The notes beneath the pieces are model-generated. The model made no database searches, was not told the DNA's origin, and saw only the letters and a program-made list of their open reading frames with translations. Both the position numbers and the translations under genes were made by a program. Shown here one piece after another: positions 13,305 to 24,069 of a stretch of DNA of 64,000 bases (positions are counted from its first letter, which is position 1; each line of letters opens with the position of its first letter). This stretch comes from Symsagittifera roscoffensis. Taxonomy: Eukaryota; Xenacoelomorpha; Acoela; Convolutidae. The stretch lies in contig NC_087068.1 of assembly GCF_963678635.1 (NCBI RefSeq), positions 5,584,382 to 5,648,381 of the forward strand, given 5' to 3'.

Positions 13305-14882
13305 CACTGACAAAAATGGATGTAGATCGATTTAAATATGAAAAAAAATATGCAGATATAAATGAAATAGATTTAAGTTGTAAAAAGTTAGTTAATCGAA
13401 AAAAAAAATCAGATAATTAGGTCAATTTTCAATCGATTTAAATCTATTTAAATTCAACTCCAAAAAGACCGATTCCAGTCAATTTTAAATTGATTCAAAT
13501 AGATCTTAAAGTTGACACTAGAAAAATTGATCTAATTTATTTTAAATCGATTTAAATCGATTTTCCTTACTTCTTCTTTCTTCTTCATTGACATTTTTCT
13601 TCAATTGTTAAAAGTTTATGCCTAATATTTGATTTAAAAATGATGGTTTTCTATAATTTCATTGGATAGTTTCGAGCTCAAAATCTGGTTTATTTTGACA
13701 GTTTCCTTGATTTGTGACATAAGTTAATGCTTGAAATCTGATTTACAATGATGATTTTCTAGATTTTCGTAGCATTTTTTTTGAGCTCAAATTTTGATTT
13801 TTAGCGACCTTTTTCTCTCTGATAATACATTGTCTTTTGCCCATTATATGAATTACATTAATAGGTTTTTAATAATTTAATTGCATATTTTGGAGCTCAA
13901 AATTTGATTTGTAGTGACCAATTTCTTCATTCGTTACACAGGTTTTTGCTCAAGATCCGATTTACAATGTTGATTTTTTATGATTTCAATGCATATTTTT
14001 GAGCTCAAAATCTGGTTTATTTTGACATTTTTCTTGATTTGTTACATATGTTAATGTACAAAATTTGATTTACAATGACAATTTTCTAGATTTTGTTGCA
14101 TAATTTTGAGCTCAAATTTTGATTTTTAGCGACCTTGTTCTCTATTTAATACATTGGTTTTTGCCCTTTATCTGATTTACGTTAATAGGTTTTAATAATT
14201 TTATTGCGTATTTTGGAGCTGAAAATTTGCTTTGTAGTGACCAATTACTTTGTTCGTTACACAGGTTTTCGCCCAAGATCCGATTAACAATGTTGATTTT
14301 CTATGATTTCAATGCATATTTTTGAGCTAAAAATCTGGTTTTTTTATTTTAGTTTTCTTGATTTGTTACATATGTTAATGCACGAAATATGATTTACAAT
14401 GATGATTTTCTAGGTTTTTGGTTGCATATTTTTGAGCTCAAAATCTGGTTTATATTAACATTTTTTATATATTTCCTGAATTATAAACCATCTGGAACGT
14501 GTGTTTTCTTTTTTAAAATCAAGAATAAAAAATTTCAATTTGTTTTCTAATCAGCATGTTTTTTTGCCTTGTTAGCAAAAAACTTGATTTCAGTGGGTCG
14601 GAAAATCAATCGAAATTGATTTAAATCGATTTTATAGATACTTAAATTGATTTAAAAATTTCAAAATGATCAATTTAAATCGATTTAAAATGAAAATCCA
14701 TCGAAATCAATTTAAATTGATTTGTTTGGCAATTAAATCGATTTAAAATTTTCAAAAGATCAATTTAAATTGATTTTAAATCCATCTAAGTTCGTGGTTA
14801 TTCGACATGGTTAATCGATTTGGATCGATTTGAAATCGATTTAAAATCATTTAAAATCGACCGGAAACCATTTCTGTCAAAG
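13305..14882. mobile_element. non-autonomous inverted-repeat DNA element with a satellite core
   Basis: The left end reads CACTGACAAAAATGG. The right end read on the other strand is CTTTGACAGAAATGG. Inside each end lies an array of ATTTAAATCGAT-type motifs in mirror arrangement. The trinucleotide CCG flanks both ends (13302-13304 and 14883-14885) and may be a target-site duplication. A 3-bp duplication with a CACTG start is reminiscent of CACTA/Chapaev-type transposons, but the right end is diverged and no transposase is present, so the superfamily is only a guess. Confidence 0.6.
13674..14470. repeat. satellite of about 108-bp monomers in a three-monomer higher-order pattern
   Basis: The hexamer GAGCTC (or one mismatch) recurs at 13674, 13783, 13893, 14001, 14108, 14216, 14324 and 14434, giving steps of 107-110 bp. 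Three monomer types can be told apart: A (AAATCTGGTTTATTTTGAC), B (TTTTGATTTTTAGCGACC) and C (TTGTAGTGACCAAT). They run A-B-C-A-B-C-A and then an A-like start. The same type recurs about every 325 bp, which is a higher-order repeat. It sits inside the inverted-repeat element at 13305-14882. Confidence 0.85.
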
Positions 14883-15333
14883 CCGGTAAGATTATACTAA
14901 AAATTTCGACGTGGTTTCTTTGTAGTTAGAATAGATCTCAGTGTGAGTGTTATTTTTGAAAGTTTCCAGCAAAATCCAAAACAAATTGTTCTCAGTTTTT
15001 TGGGATTTGTCCTTGTTATTATGGCTACAACGTTGTTTTTTGTTCTATTAGAGTTCTTAAATTTTTTCTGCTTCCCTTCTCTGAATGTTTTTCATGGTTC
15101 ACTCCTTCCACGCCAAGAAAGTAAACTTTCTCGTTCCGGAAGTTTGATTCAGTCATTTATTTCGATCGAGTTTTTCGCTTGAAGGAATGACTGAATTTTT
15201 TCTGATATATTTTCTCACTTAAATGATGTGTATTGTGTGCTTTTTTTTTCAAAAGAAGACTTTAAGGCTCGAGTCAAATGAAAAAGTTTTTTTTTTAAAT
15301 TAAAAAAGCAAAAAAAGCTAGAGAGTAAACGGA

Positions 15334-15389
15334 AACCTGTGTAACGAATGAAGTAATTGGTTATTAAAAACCTATTAATGTAAATTCAG
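15334..15389 (-). repeat. inverted stray copy of the 108-bp satellite
   Basis: The reverse strand reads as the end of a B monomer (ATTAATAGGTTTTTAATA) joined to the middle of a C monomer (ACCAATTACTTCATTCGTTA), as in the array at 13674-14470. About half a monomer is missing at the join. Confidence 0.7.
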
Positions 15390-15496
15390 TCAAAAATTGA
15401 GTCATCGCTCAGAAAAAAATTGTTGAAATGTAATAAACGGTTTAGGCTTATTTGTTTTGCTCAAATTGCAAGCAATGCTTCAAGCCACTCACCGGT

Positions 15497-16427
15497 GCTC
15501 CGGGTTGACCAAAACTTCTTATCATACAATTTCCATATATGAGAAACTTCTTGTCAAACATTTTCATACAATTCCATACGTACAGAAAATTGTATGAAAA
15601 CTCTATGATAAGCATTTTTCCATATATGAAAATTGTATGATAGGTGTTTTCCCATAAACCAAAAATTTAGATTTTTTCTTTCTAAATTTCGTTTCTGAAA
15701 AATTTTCGGTAGTGTTTGCAACCGAACACTAGTGACAGAGACCTTGGTTACTCAAAGCACCAAAGGTTGGACGGTCTTGCATTTACAATGCATAGAAAAC
15801 GACCTAAATTGGTCTGTCTTTCACAATTGATATAAGAAAAGAAACAAACTTTTGTTTTTTGGCAAAATTTTTCAAAGATGATTACTTTAAAGTTTTGAAA
15901 TTTCAAATTATCAGACACTGATAAAAGCATATATTAACACCCCATACAAAAGAAATATAAATTTTCAGCGTTTTTGACAAAAAATTTAAGTGAAAATAAA
16001 ATACAAGCCAACTTTATCGCATCCAGGACTACGTTATGCACACAAAATATTAAATTTTGCATGCAAAAAAAATTTTTTCGAAAAATGTTTGTTTGCGTAC
16101 GAAATTGAATTTGCGGTTGAAAAAAAAAACAAAAAAGTTTTTGGGCCAAATTTTTAAAACTTTTTGTGTCGCCATCAAAAAAATGCCAGTCATACAATTT
16201 CCATATATGGGAACTGTATGATAAGCATTTTTTTCAAAAAACGAAAACCTCAGTTTTTTATCACCAGACTGTTTTATTAGAATCAAACAGCCACAGAAAT
16301 TAGTTTATACCAGTTTTCAACCATTTTTAGAAATTGTATGAAAATTGTATGACAAGCATTTTTCCACACAATTGATGTATGGAATTGTATGATAAGCTTT
16401 TTCGGTGTATGGAGGTCAACCCGGGGC
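15497..16427. mobile_element. MITE-like element with GCYCCGGGTTGACC inverted ends
   Basis: Inverted ends lie at 15497-15510 (GCTCCGGGTTGACC) and 16414-16427 (GGTCAACCCGGGGC). Next to each end, copies of a motif close to CTTATCATACAATTTCCATA occur in both orientations (around 15525-15650 and 16190-16400), a subterminal repeat pattern common in non-autonomous DNA transposons. No transposase is visible. I did not find a convincing target-site duplication. Confidence 0.6.
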
Positions 16428-17040
16428 TCTAGTTTAGTTTTCATTGAATCCGAGCTGACGTTTTTTTAGAACGCAAATAAGAACTGAAAAGACTGAAGGA
16501 TAAAAAGAAAGGTTAATTGCACAAAACCGCATTTTTAAAAAATCAAAGGAACAAAGCATCGCTCATAAAGTTAATTCGATTCGCATAAAATAATTGTTTT
16601 AAGAATAAGAAATTTGCAAAAAATTATTTGTTTGAAGAATAAGAAATTTTCAGCTGTTTCTTATAATTGTATTTTTGCAAGGGATTTTTTCTGCGAATAC
16701 GATTATGTAATGATTTTGATTTTCGCAGTTTCGAAGAAATAAACAAATAGAATCATCGACATATCAAAAAATTGTTTTTCAGTTTGCATTCAAATTTTAA
16801 AAAGAAGAGCTGAGAACGGATGAACGATTCTAAAAAATTTTTTAAAGGTTAATTTGTCTTGTCCAGGAAAACTGGATCCAATTATGCCTCTACCGTGCTC
16901 GATGTATGTTTCAGCTGACCTCGATGTATGTTTGAACCACGCTCAAACTATATTTTGGTTTGTGCTCCATATATATTTTGACCACGCTCGAACTATAATT
17001 TGTTTGGGTTCGACCGAAGCAGAAGGGGTTTGAGCACGGA

Positions 17041-17112
17041 ACAATTTGAAGAGTCGGTGGAGCACGGTCTTAACATATGTTAAGACCGTGCTCCACCGAC
17101 TCTTCAAATTGT
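17041..17112. repeat. perfect 72-bp palindrome without spacer
   Basis: The arms at 17041-17076 and 17077-17112 are exact reverse complements, 36 nt each, with the centre at ACAT|ATGT. Around it (about 16890-17150) are diverged copies of CCACGCTCRAACTATA-type motifs. It could fold as a cruciform or, if transcribed, as a 36-bp hairpin. Confidence 0.9.
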
Positions 17113-20100
17113 TTAGACAGCGCTTGTGGCGTGGTATGTTCAAGTTTGTGATCGACTCAAACCGGTTTTCCGCGTTTCAATTCTACTGAGCTTCGAAATT
17201 ACGCGGTTCGACAATGAAAGTCGAAACAAAAAGATAGCAAAGTCACCAAACGAGAAGGAATCATGATGCCTGTTGATTTTTTTTTCAAACCGACGCTTTT
17301 CAACTCTCTTAAAAAGCTTCCAGTGTGTATATAGTGGATCTTTGTTTGACAATCTTTGGATACCTGAATTGTCGCATCTCAGTTCTGTCGTTTCTGAGAC
17401 TAGTTTTTGGATTCGAAACTTTAGACATTTACCTGCAATTCTTCCGCTTTATATTTTCCAATTTTTACTGATTTCGACGTTTTGTTAACTGATTCTCGGA
17501 CTCTTTTTCCATCTCAGTTGATTCTTTTTAAAAAAACGAAAACACAACTAACCGTTCGTTAAAGGAATAATTTTTCTTCAATTTTTTGATTTTATCAAAA
17601 AAAGGCGTCGGCAGAACTTTCCATGCAAAATACCCAGCTGCTTGATTTTTCCCTTAGTTTTAGTTCCATAGAATTTTATTCAGTCTGTTCTCTTGCTGAA
17701 ACTATGAATAATTTCAGCCTTTCAACCTTCCAAATTACTGTAAGTGTTAGTTATGGATCATGATTGGTTAGTTAGAAATTTTTTACAGAGATGGTTTTAT
17801 CAATAAAAAAATTGAATATAAATACTAGTTTTAAACTGGTTCCACCAATAACTAACCGTCTCTGAAAGTGCAACTTTGGAAGTTTTTTCCGTGGAAAGAA
17901 AATGTTCTCTGAAAATTAGTTCTTTTAATCTATTTCAGTTTCAATTTTTTTAAAAAAATTTCAGTTGAACCTTAGTTCTGTTGGAAGCATTTTACCCAAC
18001 ATTTTACCTCAAGTTTTGTCGCATCTGACATAAGCCGCGATCTGACAACATTGCAAACAACTCACAAAACCAATTACAAAAAAAACTTGACTTGTTTTTG
18101 AAACATGTTGCGAGCGAAAATGTCTTCAACAAGTTTTAATGTCGGCTACCGATAAGCAGAAATAAATAAAAAATCAAGCATATACAAAACCAGGTTGAAT
18201 CGACGAGTTTTTAAAATTGATGATGCCTATTATGGATAAAAAGAATGTTGACTGTTCAAAAACGATGTTGCCGAGAACATAATTGTTAAACTTTCAAAAA
18301 AGTTAGAAAATTAGAGCTGCCATCAAACAGGAGAAATGATTATGCCAACAGTTTTTGCTTTCACAAATTTTCTCATACAAGATAAAAGAAAATAATCTTA
18401 CTCTTGTATGAGATAAATATATATTTTTTAAATTATAAATGACAATATTTAACGATCGACGACCAATAAAAACTCTTGACACTTCAAAAAAGTAAAATGC
18501 AGAAGTAAAAAAAAATACTGCTGCGAAGCAGTTGCTTAGATGGAAGTCAAACTGCCTGTGAAACTGACCGGCCGAATTTAGGCTAAGAGGTATACATTTT
18601 CTGACTCAGCCTAAATTGGACAAAATCTCTGCGATAAAACTAATATGATAAAATAATAGATGAAATAATGCAAAACTCAGAATTAGAGAACTGCATTGAT
18701 TCGAAAAGTTTTCTTTTCCCATAAAATGATCAACTTGCTCTCGAAAACTTTTTATTGGGTATTTTTCCTGGTTTTAGCGCAGAATAATTCAAGTTATTCA
18801 TGGATAAAGCATACATTTTTCGTTCCAACTCCGCCAAATAGGTGCATAAAAACCACTTAGAAATGGCTAAATGGGATCACCGAACTGAAATTTTCTCAGC
18901 GAACTTAAATTCTTGGTATGAAGTCTTAGAATAAAATTTGATAATTAAGGACAGGTACCGGCAAAAACTTGTTTTGATCCTACTATGTTTTTTGATTAAC
19001 CTGAAATTTTGATTGTGAATAAACTGAATAACTGCGATTGTTTGTTGTTTTCTTCAACAAAATCATGGGAATTTTAACAATCAAACTAACGCGTTTTGAC
19101 CACAAAAACAAAAAAATTGAGTTCATTTTGCTTCATAAAAAAATGCAATATAAATTATTGTGAAATAGAAGTTTTTTTAATTTGATTGATTTAGGTATTT
19201 TGAGTTAGAAATTGAATAAATTTTTAGGACAGTTTTAAAAATAATAGAATTGTCATTTTTGCTAAACAAGACAACATAATTGATTTCACAATTTTGAACA
19301 CCATTTTATGACATGTTTACAAGGCACAAACTATTTTGTTTCAGATTCGGTTAAATTACTTCTTTCTCCGTTTCTATCAGATTGGTTCAGAACTCAGAAT
19401 TTGTAATGGCTATAGAATATGTGGAAGTTAATATATGTATGCAAAGAAAACCAGAAGTGAAAAAACGCAAGCAATAAAAAAAGCAGCAGTCAGGTATCCA
19501 AACTTAGGAAAATTGCCAAGGGTTATGTGCAGTAATTTTTTAAGGACGCATACTTTTTGTCTTCTCATACAGTTTATCCATGAATGTACCAGTTGATGAC
19601 CAAGAGCATTTGAGGTTTTTTAACAGAGGACATTTATTGCTGCATTATGATTTTCAAGATTAACTCTGATCAACTTTTTCTCCTTTTCAGAAGTAGAACT
19701 GGCTTTAGGCCAGTCAGAACTTTCACAAAAGTTTGTTTTGTCACTATTAAAAATTTGACCGCAATTTCCTGCGCGCTGTTTTCAAAAGTCACTTTTTTTG
19801 CTTAAACAAGATTAAACTTTGTGATTTTTCATTTATAGAAAAAAGTCAAGCAGCGCGATCTTGAGCTCCCGATAAATATACTGGAGAGAAAAGTAACGCA
19901 ACCAAAATTTCTTAGAACATGCAAATTGAAGTACACTAGTAGTCACAATTGAAATCAAATTGAGGTTTTTCTTCAAACGACCTGATTTCAAAGATGATTT
20001 TGAGCATTATTTGTTTGAATCATAAACAAAACTTATACGCCAACTAAAAGCAAATGATCGGAGCTAGCCTCTTTAAGATTACAGTTTTTTCAATTTGTCT

Positions 20101-20666
20101 AAAAACTGCAGGAACCAATGAATTAACTGATTACTTTTACAGTGATGAGAGTGTTCCACATCGGATAATGATTTTTTAATTTGCCATTTTCAGAAAGTGT
20201 TCAAACTGGCGTTTTGAGACCTACTGATAGATCCTTGAACCCAAATTTTGTGAATTTTAAGAGGGAAGCTCTGATCATCTGCAGCTTGTGTAAAAAGTTA
20301 GCTTTTCTGTGCAAATGAAACCCAAGCTGTCCTAGACAACAAAATTTTTAGAACTTAAATCATGAGGTTGCGCCTAATTTTGACAACAGATTCGGCTTGA
20401 TTTCATTATGAACATCGGCTTGGACGAGTTGAAATAGGCTCTTAAAATAATTGTGTATCAAAAGTTTGTTTTTCATTAAACCAAAATTGTTCAAAATTTT
20501 TCACGTTAGAATTTTTTTGGGAGTTTTGTTGCAAAGAAAATTGTGAGCCTTTTTAAATCACTAATATTGACTAAAAAGAAAATACGAGTCATCAATAGTG
20601 TTAAGAATAGTTTTTTAAGCATCTTTTCTGGTTGAAATTAGGTATTTATCAAAAATGAGTACGAAT
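17113..20666. other. AT-rich stretch without a recognisable gene
   Basis: No convincing exon, RNA gene or transposon domain was seen on either strand up to the insertion site of element 1. Confidence 0.45.
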
Positions 20667-20670
20667 AAGG
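20667..20670. other. target-site duplication, left copy (AAGG)
   Basis: AAGG directly precedes the 5' LTR and is repeated at 39583-39586 directly after the 3' LTR. Confidence 0.85.
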
Positions 20671-21080
20671 TGGAACCTGATCTAGACTACATTTTATGAT
20701 TGGATAATTTAGATATTTTACCAATGTAAAGTATTTAATATTAACCAATCATGATCCATCTAACTAACAACCCACTTATTTGTAAGTGCTGAAGTTACTT
20801 GTAATTTCAGCACCAGAGAGATTTGAATTTAACTTAGAAATTAGTTGGACTCTCCCGAGCACTTCAGCAGCCGCAATAAACCAGTATACCCTAGATCTAT
20901 TGAGCCTAGCAGAGACTAGTTAAACAACCTGAGACTAGATAGTATAAGAGTAAGATTAGGATCGGTATTAGACTAAGAAGTTGCACGAATCTATCCGGCC
21001 GAAAATAAGATAGCGTGACGAGCAGACGGTGTACCCTATCCGAAATTACTCTATGAGTTAACCAACTCGGTCCTAACTCA
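20671..21080 (+). repeat. 5' LTR of element 1
   Basis: It starts TGGAACCTGA and ends TCCTAACTCA. It has an AATAAA (20875-20880) and a strong hairpin upstream of it (20786-20813). The segment from about 20945 to 21055 is the part best conserved in the LTRs of elements 2 and 3, so it probably holds essential R/U5 sequence. I could not assign a TATA box or the transcription start. Confidence 0.93.
20786..20813 (+). promoter_or_regulatory. LTR hairpin, 13-bp stem, conserved by compensatory change
   Basis: GTGCTGAAGTTAC and GTAATTTCAGCAC pair around a TT loop. Element 2 has an A-T pair where element 1 has G-T. Element 3 carries ACTAC/GTAGT in place of ATTAC/GTAAT, which keeps the pair. The second copy in element 1 is at 39288-39315, element 2 at 40523-40550, element 3 at 59837-59864. 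It lies about 60 nt upstream of the AATAAA. Confidence 0.75.
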
Positions 21081-21082
21081 TC

Positions 21083-21100
21083 TGGTGCGACCATAAGTCT
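21083..21100 (+). promoter_or_regulatory. primer-binding site of element 1
   Basis: TGGTGCGACCATAAGTCT begins two bases after the LTR end. TGG matches the CCA tail of a tRNA, and element 3 has nearly the same site (60110). I could not assign the tRNA. Confidence 0.7.
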
Positions 21101-21732
21101 CGAACAAGACCTTAATAGCTTAGAATTAACCAAAATAGATTAGAAATTAGACAAAAACATTAACAAAATGTTATACGACAATAATTTAATCGAAATGTCT
21201 CTACGACTCAATAGATCAGAGCCAATATTCCGAACCATAACAGAACTACCCGGAATTGGAAGAAGACCTCGAACCAGAGACGACATACGACAAAGTAGAA
21301 ACTTGCCATATAGCTATATGATAGTTAGGCAAAAACCAGAACAAACTTTTATATTTAGAATACTACTGGCAATGAATTTAGATTTTCATTTGCAAACATA
21401 AAACCTTGAAGTTAATCTTCAAAATCATTTCAGGCGCTAAACAAAATTATTAATATACAATAACGATTGATAAAAAGATCTAAGATCGTTTTCCTAAAAC
21501 TCTGCAGTAATATACAAAACATGTTTGAAAAATATTTATTGAAAAATAAAAAATAAAAATTAGTAGCATGACGATAAATGGTTAGTAATCATAAATCATC
21601 CTGTTGTTCCAGCTCCATCATCTAAAACATAACAGCAATCATAAACCCACTAACATCATCAAAACACTAAATCTTTCCTTTACACACATTTAAAATTTTA
21701 TTAAAACTTAAATTCACTTAATTTTAAAACCA

Positions 21733-21817
21733 GATCATCAAGGCTTATCCTTGGATCTTAAATCATTTTCTACTTAATTAAATTTCAAATTTGATCATCA
21801 AGGCTTATCCTTGGATC
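21733..21817 (+). repeat. pair of identical 25-nt leader repeats with hairpin core
   Basis: Copies at 21733-21757 and 21793-21817 are 60 nt apart. The core CAAGGCTTATCCTTG forms a 5-bp stem with a 5-nt loop. Element 3 has the same core with one change at 60306-60320. The position between primer-binding site and gag suggests a packaging or dimerisation signal, by analogy with retroviral leaders. Confidence 0.5.
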
Positions 21818-22334
21818 AAACAGAACAACTTTGTTCTCCCCCACCCACTTAATTAGTGTCTAATGACCTCAAACGTCGATTCACTACCCAACCCTTTCTA
21901 AAGACCCAAGACTAATAGAAATTTTTAAACAAAACTAATCATTCAAATTAGGATAAACAGTGAAGAACTTCGGTTATTCATCCTTCACTTGACCCCCCCT
22001 CTTACCAGACCCAGGATAAATCTTAGACTTAGTAAGTTTAAAATAGTATCTAACGAACTACTCGCGTTCTAATTATACCTGAACCTTGTGGATCGATTTA
22101 CTATTCTCCAACCCTTGAACACAATCACTACCCCTAAGTAAGATTAAGTAAGTTAACACCTTAACTTATACTAGCCACGAGAAAGTAAAAAATCATTCTT
22201 CGGAATCGATATACTTTTCTCTCCAACCCTGAACAAACAGACCCAGGTTAGGCTAACCAAAAAATCGTAAGAACTAACAGTTTAAGAAAATAGAAACCAT
22301 TTAACAACCTTTTGCATCCGTCATCCTAAACCTT

Positions 22335-22802
22335 ATGTCATTTAAAAACCTAGGAAATAAACAAACAATCGTTTTACACAATTGTGAAATAGATAACAAA
22401 AAATACGACCTTGTAATCACACCTCATACACAAACAGTTGGATACATTCGAACAAAACGACAAACACTAAAAAGAAAAATAATAACGAAACAAAGACAAA
22501 TAACACGAAAAAGATTTTCAAAAAACCGAAACGCATTTTCAGAATCAGAAACCAACAGTTTAGACGAACTTTACAAACTAAAAGAATCAATAGATAAAAA
22601 TTGCCCACTTCACGATCAATTATATTTTTCTGACTCAGAAACAACTTCAAATTCATCAAAAAGAGGAAAAAGAAGAATAAAAAAGCAGTATAAACACAAA
22701 CCAGTACATTTATATAATTGGAATCAACCAATTCGACACATTAATAATTACATATTAACAGTCATCGAACGAAAAAATGAGCTCAACGCACACCCCAGGT
22801 GA
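22335..22802 (+). CDS. ORF0, small basic accessory protein of element 1
   Basis: 155 aa. It has two strongly basic clusters, KRKIITKQRQITRKRF (about residues 48-63) and KRGKRRIKKQYKHK (about 115-128), separated by an acidic Ser/Glu/Asp stretch. This is the composition of a nuclear or RNA-binding regulatory protein, but I recognise no family. The start context is weak (C at -3, T at +4). No ATG in any frame occurs between this start and the ORF1 start at 22777, and the two genes overlap by 26 nt in different frames. That layout suits leaky scanning: some ribosomes make ORF0, the rest go on to ORF1. It is absent from elements 2 and 3, which are truncated here, so conservation cannot be tested inside the window. 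Confidence 0.65.
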   Translation: MSFKNLGNKQTIVLHNCEIDNKKYDLVITPHTQTVGYIRTKRQTLKRKIITKQRQITRKRFSKNRNAFSESETNSLDELYKLKESIDKNCPLHDQLYFSDSETTSNSSKRGKRRIKKQYKHKPVHLYNWNQPIRHINNYILTVIERKNELNAHPR

Positions 22803-24060
22803 AGAAAGTCCAGATGATGATGAAATCTTTCCTTTTATAGTAGATGCAACCACTGATAGAGGACAGCATATATTTTGCAAAAATTTACTATTAAATTTAT
22901 TTGAACCCGGAATCAGTCCATGTAAAACAGAATTCCCAGATGTAAAAATCAAAAGACAAATCATAGACCACTACTTAAAAGATATATGCAACATAACACA
23001 ACAGTATGGAATCTACTCCATAGAATTCACCTCACCAAACCATAATAATAGAAAATATACAATTCAAACAGACGATCTTGATTTAGAATTTTCAAAAGTT
23101 TTTTCAGAATATATAAAAAGCATCCAATATCATAACTCACAAAGAGCAAACTCCATATTCACCAATGAAGTTTTCGCAATAATATATAGTTATATTTCGA
23201 TATTAGAAAACGAAATCCCAATAACAAATGTCTCACCGACAGAAACATCTAAACATTTAAGAGTACGAAATGAAATCACACTACTCTCTAGTTATTTAAA
23301 CATCATTAAAGAAAATTTCACGAAAGACGACGTTTCACAACATACAAAACACGATCTACAAAAAATTTTGGCATGGTTCATAATAGATTATTTCACACAC
23401 AATATTGATTTAATTGCACAAGCAAGAAAAAATTTTAGACCCCAAAATTCGAACGATGATACCGCTATCACAGAACAATCAGATTATGTTTGGGACCCCG
23501 AATGGTCTCATCCCGCATTTATAAGCTTCCCACAATCAATCTCAAGTCAAGCAATAAGTACGATATCTTACATAAGAGATTATGTAAAAGTAATACCATT
23601 AACCATTGATGCAACACCATTAAACTATAATACATTTTTGCCCGATACACAAAATAATAGTTTAAACTCTACAGTTATACACAATGAAAACCTCAATGGA
23701 ACTAGGAATCTTACTCAACAAGATATCCAGACACCATCACACTTCATAAATGAAGAAATTGTACACACAACAACTACACAACAAAGTATTTCACCAATAC
23801 GCCCAAATTTAACAACACCAAGAAATACAAATCCTTCACAAACACAGGTAACCTTACAATCAACCGTTAAACCTTCGGTTGCTCCTAAATATTCACATAT
23901 GGATTACCAAACATACAGACCCATGACAATACCATCAAAAACACGCAAAACATTCACTAGAAACAACTTTACAGACCATAATTATAATTATACACATCCA
24001 TCAAAAACATATAACCAACCACAAAGAAATTTTAACCAATATACAAGATCTCGAAATTAG
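22777..24060 (+). CDS. ORF1, probable additional Gag-like structural protein
   Basis: 427 aa. The N-terminal part (about 1-30) is acidic. Residues about 35-235 look largely helical, with a DPEWSHP segment near 245. The last 120 residues are a disordered Thr/Asn/Gln/Pro-rich tail ending in a basic Arg/Asn/Tyr stretch (NQYTRSRN). There is no zinc knuckle. A helical body plus an Arg-rich tail is the layout of errantivirus-type Gag, so this may be a matrix or Gag protein; that is inference from layout only. The ATG has A at -3. It ends in TAG (24058-24060) in the same frame as ORF2, whose ATG follows nine bases later, so readthrough or reinitiation could join or couple the two products. Confidence 0.75.
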   Translation: MSSTHTPGEESPDDDEIFPFIVDATTDRGQHIFCKNLLLNLFEPGISPCKTEFPDVKIKRQIIDHYLKDICNITQQYGIYSIEFTSPNHNNRKYTIQTDDLDLEFSKVFSEYIKSIQYHNSQRANSIFTNEVFAIIYSYISILENEIPITNVSPTETSKHLRVRNEITLLSSYLNIIKENFTKDDVSQHTKHDLQKILAWFIIDYFTHNIDLIAQARKNFRPQNSNDDTAITEQSDYVWDPEWSHPAFISFPQSISSQAISTISYIRDYVKVIPLTIDATPLNYNTFLPDTQNNSLNSTVIHNENLNGTRNLTQQDIQTPSHFINEEIVHTTTTQQSISPIRPNLTTPRNTNPSQTQVTLQSTVKPSVAPKYSHMDYQTYRPMTIPSKTRKTFTRNNFTDHNYNYTHPSKTYNQPQRNFNQYTRSRN

Positions 24061-24069
24061 GATAACCCA

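Larger units (their letters stand above)
21081..22334 (+). other. 1.25 kb untranslated leader of element 1
   Basis: There is no long conserved frame. An ATG-started frame of 77 codons at 21168-21401 lies near the start in a good context (AAAATGT), but the matching place in element 3 is closed after two codons, so it is probably not a conserved gene. The leader has several upstream ATGs, which would block scanning to ORF0 unless the leader is spliced or bypassed. Two exact 25-nt repeats with hairpin cores are at 21733 and 21793. Confidence 0.6.

Noticed and set aside
21168-21401. 77-codon frame in the leader as a gene
   Set aside because: It is not open at the matching place in element 3 and shows no domain. 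Kept only as an upstream ORF note.
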